In this document: one piece after another, positions 58,507 to 64,000 of the stretch
How the letters are laid out: each line of letters begins with the position of its first letter
Position numbering within the stretch: position 1 is the first letter of the stretch
NCBI GenBank assembly: GCA_963826055.1
Contig: CAWGVO010000001.1
Span: forward strand, 62,001 to 126,000
DNA length: 64,000 bases
Direction of reading: 5' to 3'
From: JBBDMC01 sp963826055
GTDB lineage: Bacteria > Pseudomonadota > Alphaproteobacteria > Rhizobiales > Kaistiaceae
The notes under the pieces: generated by a model
What the model saw: only the letters and a program-made list of their open reading frames with translations
The model's database searches: none
What the model was told of the DNA's origin: nothing
Translations under genes and position numbers: made by a program

Positions 58507-58899
58507 ATGCAGCGGCTTCTGTTTGCGGCGTCCCTTGCCCTCGTCGTCACCGGCGGGCCGGCGCGGGCCCAGTCGACGGACATGGCCAACACCACGTGGT
58601 ACGCGGTCAACGACGCCTGCTACGTCGACAGCATCGACTTTTACGACGACGGCACCGCCGACATTAACGACTTCGCCGACGACGACGCCGACACCGGGCA
58701 ATGGACCCTGGCGGGCGACCGGCTGACCATCGAATACGACAACTGGTACGGCGGCATCGAAGGCACCGTGCTGGACGGCGGCCGCATCGAGGCGACCGAG
58801 ACGTGGCAGGACGCCGACACCAACGAGATCCACCACGACCCGTGCATCTTCGAAATGGACGAGCCCGGCGGCGATTCTTCGCCGCCCGATCACGCCTGA
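58507..58899 (+). CDS. Secreted hypothetical protein, acidic
   Basis: 130 residues with a signal peptide (RLLFAASLALVVTGGPARAQ) and a small acidic beta-rich domain: NTTWYAVNDACYVDSIDFYD, GQWTLAGDRLTIEYDNWYGG and WQDADTNEIHHDPCIFEMDE. Two cysteines could form a disulfide. Looks like a small lipocalin-like or copper-resistance-type fold, but I do not recognise a family. AGGAGG precedes the ATG at 58507. Its end overlaps the convergent M3 peptidase gene by 10 bp. Confidence 0.7.
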   Translation: MQRLLFAASLALVVTGGPARAQSTDMANTTWYAVNDACYVDSIDFYDDGTADINDFADDDADTGQWTLAGDRLTIEYDNWYGGIEGTVLDGGRIEATETWQDADTNEIHHDPCIFEMDEPGGDSSPPDHA

Positions 58900-60943
58900 G
58901 TGAGGCCCCGCTTCCTGAACAGCGCCTCGGGCGTCGGCAGCCGGCCGCGGAAGCCGGCGTAAGCCTCGGCCGGGTCGCGGCGGTTGCCGGCCGCGTAGAC
59001 GAAGTCGCCAAGGCGCTGCGCCGTCGCCGGGTCGAAGGCATCGCCCGCCTCGCGGAAGGCGTCGAATGCGTCCGCGTCGAGGACCTCCGACCACAGGTAG
59101 CTGTAGTAACCCGCGGCGTAGTAGTCGCCGGAAAAGATGTGGCCGAAGTGCGGGGTGCGGTGACGCATCACGATGGTCTCCGGCATGCCGATGCGCTCCA
59201 GCGTCGCCTTCTCCTCGGCAACCACGTCGACGTTCTCCGTTTGCGGCAGCAGATGCAGGTCGAGATCGACCAGCGCCGAGGCGGTGTATTCGACCGTCGC
59301 CCAGCCCTGGTTGAACGTGCGCGCCGCGATCACCTTGTCGATCAGCGCCTGCGGCATCGCCTCGCCGGTCTCGGCGTGGATGGCGAAGCGCGCCAGCACC
59401 TCCGGCTGCTCCAGCCAGTGCTCGAAGAGCTGCGAGGGCAGTTCGACGAAATCGCGCGCGACGTGCGTGCCCGACAACAGCGGGTAGGTGACGTCCGACA
59501 TCAGCCCGTGGAGCGCGTGGCCGAACTCGTGGAACAGCGTGCGCGCGTCATCGAACGACAGAAGCGTCGGCTGGCCCTCCGGCGCCTTGGCGAAGTTCAT
59601 GACGTTGACGACGATCGGGCGGATATCGCCGTCGAGCTTGTGCTGGTCGCGGAGCGCGCTCATCCACGCACCGCTCCGCTTGCCGGGCCGGGCGAAATAG
59701 TCGCCGAGGAAGACGCCGACCGGTTCGCCGACCGGCCCCGCTCACCCGCCAGACGCGCACATCGTCGTCGTAGAGCGGCAGGTCCGCCATCTCGTCGAAC
59801 GTCAGGCCGAACAGCCGGTGCGCGGTGTCGAAAGCCGCGGCGATGACGTTGTCGAGCTGGAGGTAAGGCTTGAGTTCGCTCTCGTCGAAATCGAAGCGCT
59901 CCCTGCCGAGCTTCTCCGCGTAGAAGCGCCAGTCCCACGCGGCGAGCGGGAAGTTGTCGCCTTCCGCCGCCGCCAGCGTTTCGAGGTCGGCCTGCTCGGC
60001 CAGCGCCTTCCGCCGTCCCGCCGCCCAGACCGACTCCAGAAGTCCGCGCACCGCCTCCGGCGTCTTCGCCATGGTGTCGGCGAGCCGGTAGTGGGCGAAC
60101 GAGGTGTAGCCGAGAAGCCGCGCCCGCTCGGCCCTCAGGCGGATCGCCTCACCGATCAGCGCCCGGTTGTCGGTGGCGCCGCCGCCCTCCCCGCGCGCGA
60201 TCCACGCCGCGAACGCCTTCTCGCGGAGGTCGCGCCGCTTCGAGTAGCGGAGGAACGGGTCGATGCTCGAACGCCCGAGCGTGATGACGTGCTTGCCGGC
60301 GAGGCCGCGCTCGGCCGCCGCTTCCGCCGCAGCCGCGACGAGCCAGCCCGGCAGTCCGGCAAGATCGGCCTCGCCTTCGAGGACGAGGGTGAAGGCGTTC
60401 TCGTCGGCGAGCACGTTCTGGCTGAACCGGGTGCCGACCTCCGCCAGCCGCTCGCTGATTTCCGCCAGCCGCTTCTTGCCCGCCGCATCGACCGCCGCGC
60501 CGGCGCGCACGAAGTTGGTGTGCGTGCGCTCCAGAAGGCGGAGCGCCTCCGCGTCGAGACCGAGCGTCGCCCGCGCCTGCCAGAGCGCGTCGATGCGCGC
60601 GAAGAGCGCTTCGTCGAGCGTGATGGCGCTGCCGTGACGCGCGAGCAGCGGCGCCACCTCCCGCTCGACCGCCTGCAGCGCCTCGTTGCTGTCCGCGTGG
60701 GCGAGGTGGAAGAAGACGGCGGCGACCTTGCTCGAGCCCGAGACCGGAACGGTCCAGCGCGACGATGGTGTTGGCGAAGGTCGGCACGCCCGCCGCCTTG
60801 ATGGCATCGATCGCCGCCCGCTGTTCCGCCATCGCCGCGTCGAACGCCGGCCGGAAATGCTCCGGCCGGATACGGTCGAACGGCGGCAGGCCGAGGTTTT
60901 CGGTCCACGGCTCCAGCAGCGGGTTGTCAGGCAGTGCGGTCAT
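58890..60943 (-). CDS. prlC: M3 family oligopeptidase A-like metallopeptidase, two frameshifts
   Basis: About 683 residues, the PrlC/Dcp branch of M3 peptidases that degrades peptides including cleaved signal peptides. N-terminus NPLLEPWTENLGLPPFDRIR then PEHFRPAFDAAMAEQRAAID; zinc site RTLFHEFGHALHGLMSDVTY (HExxH) with the third-ligand region FVELPSQLFEHWLEQPEVLA; C-terminal HFGHIFSGDYYAAGYYSYLW. Apparent +1 shifts near 60755 and 59740. Distinct from the pepF gene at 7.8 kb: a different M3 subfamily. Confidence 0.93.
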
Positions 60944-61005
60944 GCCGGCGGCTCCTCATGGCGGGCCACCGGTATATAGCGATCGCCGCTGCCGATGGGA
61001 GTGGC

Positions 61006-62272
61006 CTAGTCGGCCGCCGCCCCGCCGAGCCTCTGCACCATCACGGCCACCGCCGCGTCGCGCTGCGGGTCGCGGCCATCGGCGTAGCGCACGTCGAACG
61101 GCACCGCGATGTCCGGCTGGATCGGGTTGCCCTCGATGCGCTTGCCGTCGACCTTGACGTCATCGACGCCGAGTTCGAGCAGGCTGCTGTCGGGCAGCAG
61201 GAAGGCCGTCGCCGCCACCACGTTGCCGGCGGTCGGCGAACCGACCAGCGGGACGCCGTTCTTGTTGAGGCCGTAGGCGAGCACTTCCATGCCGCTCCGC
61301 GTCCCCTCGTCGATGATGGCGACGACCGGCTTGTGCCAGCGATAGGTGATCGAAATAGCGACTTGCCGTCCCGTCCGATCACTTCCATGTCGGCGGCCCC
61401 GCCGACGAACGTCTCGGCCGCATCGCCCGGCGCGCCGCCCCAGCGGCTCCTGAGATCGAGGACCAGCCCGTCGATGTTGCTGAGCGCGCCCGTCGACAGC
61501 GCGTCGTAGAGGATGCCGGTGACCTGATCGCTGGTGTACATCCACAGGTGGATGTAGCCGATGCGGTGGCCGCCGGTGTCGAGTCGTCGCGATGCTGCCC
61601 GAGATGGCCTTGAGGTAGGTCTCGGTCGGCTGGATCGCCGCCACCCTGACCGGGATGTCGACCGGCGCCGCATCGGCGGTGTGCCGCACGCTCAGCGTCA
61701 CCGTCTGGCCCGCCTTGCCCTGGAACGACCCGATCTCCGCGAACGGCTGGCCGTCGACCGCCATGACCTCGTCGCCGGCGAGCACGCCCGCCGCTTTCGC
61801 CGGTCCGCCGTCGTAGACGTCGGTGATGAAGCGGTGGCCGTCGATCTCGGCGCTCGCCACGCCGATGCCGGCGTAGTTCACCTCGCCCTCGGGCGGGAAC
61901 ATGCGGCGCAGGTCGCGCCTCAGCGCGAAGCGAAAGACGTCGCTGAGGTCGTAGTAGTCGATCTGGTCGGGCGTGTAGCGGCCGGTGTGCGACGAGCCGA
62001 GCGCCTTCAGCGCGAAGTCGATCGCCTCACCGACCACCGACCGGGTCGGCGTTGGCAAGGTTCGGCATCTGGGCGACCACGGTAGCGGCCGCCTGGTTGA
62101 ACGCCGGCAGCGCCGCCGGCGAGAAGAAACGCTGGTTGACGATCTCGACCGTTCGGTCGAACACCGGGTTGCCGGATTTCGGCGCCTGGTCGGCCCACGC
62201 GCCGACGCCAGGCCCGAGGGACAACGGGACGACCAGAACCAGCGCGCGCAGCGCGCCCGTGCGTACCCACAT
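61006..62272 (-). CDS. S41-family (C-terminal processing) peptidase, frameshifted
   Basis: About 421 residues. Signal peptide (TGALRALVLVVPLSLGPGVG), a helical N-terminal region, a PDZ domain (RFITDVYDGGPAKAAGVLAG, DEVMAVDGQPFAEIGSFQGK) and the tail-specific protease domain with IDGLVLDLRSRWGGAPGDAA, VVAIIDEGTRSGMEVLAYGL and GVPLVGSPTAGNVVAATAFL. The usual catalytic motif S-A-S-E is read here as TRSGMEVLAYG, keeping the serine and the spaced residues of the C-terminal processing peptidase family only approximately. Apparent +1 shifts near 62045 and 61585 and a -1 near 61365. Periplasmic. Confidence 0.85.
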
Positions 62273-62413
62273 TTGACGGAATCTCCTCGCCGGTCGCCCG
62301 TCTGGCCCATCTACCGCCCGGCGGCGGGGGGTCAAGGGCGCCGTCGCCGGCCGGGTTGACTTCGCCGGCTCGGTTTCCGCCATCACCGGCGGTCCACGAA
62401 CGGGGAGGCGCCG

Positions 62414-63853
62414 ATGGCCGACTGGCCGGTTTACGGGAAAATCGACGGGCCCATCGTCATGATCGGCTTCGGCTCGATCGGCAAGGGCACGCTGCCGCTG
62501 CTCGAGCGCCATTTCGAATTCGACAAATCGCGCATGGTCGTCATCGACCCCGACGATACCGACCGCGCCCTCCTCGACGAGCACGGCATCCGCTTCGTCC
62601 ACCAGGCGGTGACCCGCGAACGCTACCGCCACCTGCTGCAACCGCTGCTGACGGCCGGCAGCGGCACCGGCTTCTGCGTCAACCTCTCGGTCGACACCTC
62701 CTCGCTCGAAATCATGAAGCTCTGCCGCGAGCTCGGCGTCCCCTACATCGATACCGTGGTCGAGCCGTGGCCGGGCTTCTACTTCGACCGCACCGCCGGC
62801 GCCGAGGCGCGCACCAACAACGCGCTCCGCAACACGGTGCGCGAAGAGAAGGCGCGGAACCCCGGCGGCACCACCGCGGTCTCCTGCTGCGGCGCCAACC
62901 CCGGCATGGTGTCGTGGTTCGTCAAGCAGGCGCTGATCGACGTCGCCAATGCCGTCGGCCTCGATTTCGCCGAGCCGGCAGCCGGACGACCGCGCCGGCT
63001 GGGCCCGCCTCATGCGCGACGCCGGCGTCAAGGGCATCCACATCGCCGAGCGCGACACCCAGCGCGCCAGGGCCCCGAAGCCCATGAACGTGTTCGTCAA
63101 CACCTGGTCGGTGGAGGGCTTCATGTCGGAAGGCATGCAGCCCGCCGAGATGGGCTGGGGCACGCATGAGAAATGGCTGCCAGAGAACGGACGCCTGCAT
63201 GAGATCGGGGCGAAGGCCGGCGCCTACCTTCTCCAGCCCGGCGCCAACACCCGCGTACGCTCGTGGTGCCCGACGCCGGGCCCGCAGTACGGCTTCCTCG
63301 TCACCCACAACGAGTTCGATCTCGATCGCCGACTATTTCACGCTGAAGGACGGCGACAAGGTCGTCTACCGGCCGACCTGCCACTACGCCTACCACCCGG
63401 CCAACGATGCGGTGCTGTCGCTGCACGAGGTCTTCGGCTCGCGGCGAGCTGCACGAGAAGGACGAGCACATCCTCGACGAGAACGAGATCGTCGACGGCG
63501 TCGACGAGCTGGGCGTCCTCCTCTACGGCCACAAGAAGAACGCCTACTGGTACGGCTCCCAGCTCTCCATCGACGAGACCCGCGACCTCGCCCCCTACCA
63601 GAACGCCACCGGCCTGCAGGTGACCTCCGCCGTGCTCGCCGGCATGGTGTGGGCGCTGGAGAACCCGAACGCCGGCATCGTCGAAGCCGACGAAATGGAC
63701 TATCGCCGCTGCCTCGAGGTGCAGTTGCCCTATCTCGGGCCGGTCAAGGGCTACTGGACCGACTGGACACCGCTCACCGGCCGCCCCGGCCTCTTCCCCG
63801 AGGACATCGACGAGAGCGACCCCTGGCAGTTCCGCAACGTGCTGGTGCGGTAG
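62414..63853 (+). CDS. hss: Homospermidine synthase, three frameshifts
   Basis: About 478 residues; NAD-dependent formation of homospermidine from two putrescines (or putrescine and spermidine). NAD-binding IVMIGFGSIGKGTLPLLERH; FCVNLSVDTSSLEIMKLCRE; VPYIDTVVEPWPGFYFDRTA; SCCGANPGMVSWFVKQALID; NVFVNTWSVEGFMSEGMQPA; EMGWGTHEKWLPENG; YGSQLSIDETRDLAPYQNAT; C-terminal YLGPVKGYWTDWTPLTGRPG. Three apparent +1 shifts near 62985, 63327 and 63445. Homospermidine is the usual major triamine in many alphaproteobacteria; with odc this gives a two-step route from ornithine. Confidence 0.95.
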
Positions 63854-63859
63854 GGGTGG

Positions 63860-64000
63860 CTACCCCGCCACGTCCTGGCCGCCGCCGGTGATCAGGCGGG
63901 CGCCGGTCTCGTAGGTGAGGTAACGCCACAGCCACTGGGTGGTCACCAGCAGCCGCTTGTCGAAGCCGGTGAGCAGGTAGACGTGGACGAGGCCCCACAG
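63860..64000 (-). CDS. Type II NADH dehydrogenase C-terminus (partial)
   Basis: The last 46 codons of a minus-strand gene that continues beyond the right edge: LWGLVHVYLLTGFDKRLLVT then TQWLWRYLTYETGARLITGG. This membrane-associated tail, ending RLITG, is characteristic of bacterial NDH-2 flavoproteins (NAD(P)/FAD-dependent oxidoreductases passing electrons to quinone). Convergent with hss, 6 bp apart. Only the tail is visible, so the call rests on that motif. Confidence 0.75.
   Translation of the reverse strand: MWGLVHVYLLTGFDKRLLVTTQWLWRYLTYETGARLITGGGQDVAG

Overview
This is a high-GC chromosomal window from an alphaproteobacterium. The evidence is the set of genes rather than any one marker: gapR (DUF2312), cpdR beside an N-formylglutamate amidohydrolase gene, an aa3-oxidase subunit IV mini-gene upstream of pntAA-pntAB, a fused indolepyruvate:ferredoxin oxidoreductase, homospermidine synthase, a perfect CtrA box (TTAA-N7-TTAA), and two RNA motifs described from alphaproteobacteria (a suhB/MmgR-type sRNA and a probable speF leader). 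I cannot place it below class. There is no rRNA, CRISPR array, prophage or classical insertion sequence.

Layout. 1-3 kb: transhydrogenase operon (pntAA-pntAB-pntB, minus strand) with a MntA-HepT toxin-antitoxin pair lodged between pntAB and pntB. 3-7.8 kb: accessory stretch with an ABC1 kinase, an AbrB-Doc toxin-antitoxin pair with a double palindromic operator, a tandem duplication of hairpin-rich noncoding repeats, a REP-associated tyrosine transposase with its REP palindromes, and small unknown genes. 7.8-20 kb: oligoendopeptidase F, a CtrA-box-preceded NtrC-type regulator, an L,D-transpeptidase next to a YcbK-like protein (envelope), gapR, pyruvate kinase, two paralogous TPR proteins, rpmJ. 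20-30 kb: sulfotransferase, tRNA-Val(GAC), glutathione transferase, FKBP isomerase, an adenylate/guanylate cyclase with TPRs, cpdR, N-formylglutamate amidohydrolase, suhB RNA, hisN, a lipase, a heat-regulated Hsp20 with a ROSE-like thermometer, threonine aldolase. 30-37 kb: glutamate synthase gltB and gltD, separated by a DUF559 gene framed by inverted hairpin repeats. 37-50 kb: SGNH hydrolase, lytic transglycosylase, galE/galU, an outer-membrane barrel, hemH, 5'-nucleotidase, indolepyruvate oxidoreductase. 50-64 kb: truncated TRAP permease, C26 glutamine amidotransferase-like hydrolase, RcnA/DUF1007 metal efflux pair, gamma-glutamyltransferase, ArsR with two AHSA1-domain genes, the polyamine genes odc and hss (putrescine to homospermidine), a second M3 peptidase, an S41 protease and the end of a type II NADH dehydrogenase.

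Data quality. About half of the clearly conserved genes are broken by single-base shifts. I count about 42 apparent +1 insertions against 4 deletions, with protein similarity continuing straight through each and no matching stop codons or degraded domains. This looks like uncorrected, insertion-biased sequencing error rather than pseudogenisation, so I annotate these genes across the shifts and give approximate shift positions.

The most interesting signal is a family of palindromic elements (4.6, 5.3-6.0, 35.3 and 35.8 kb) whose outer arms and central loop are conserved while the internal stem differs from copy to copy with both strands changed in concert. A pair of these elements brackets the DUF559 gene that splits gltB from gltD.
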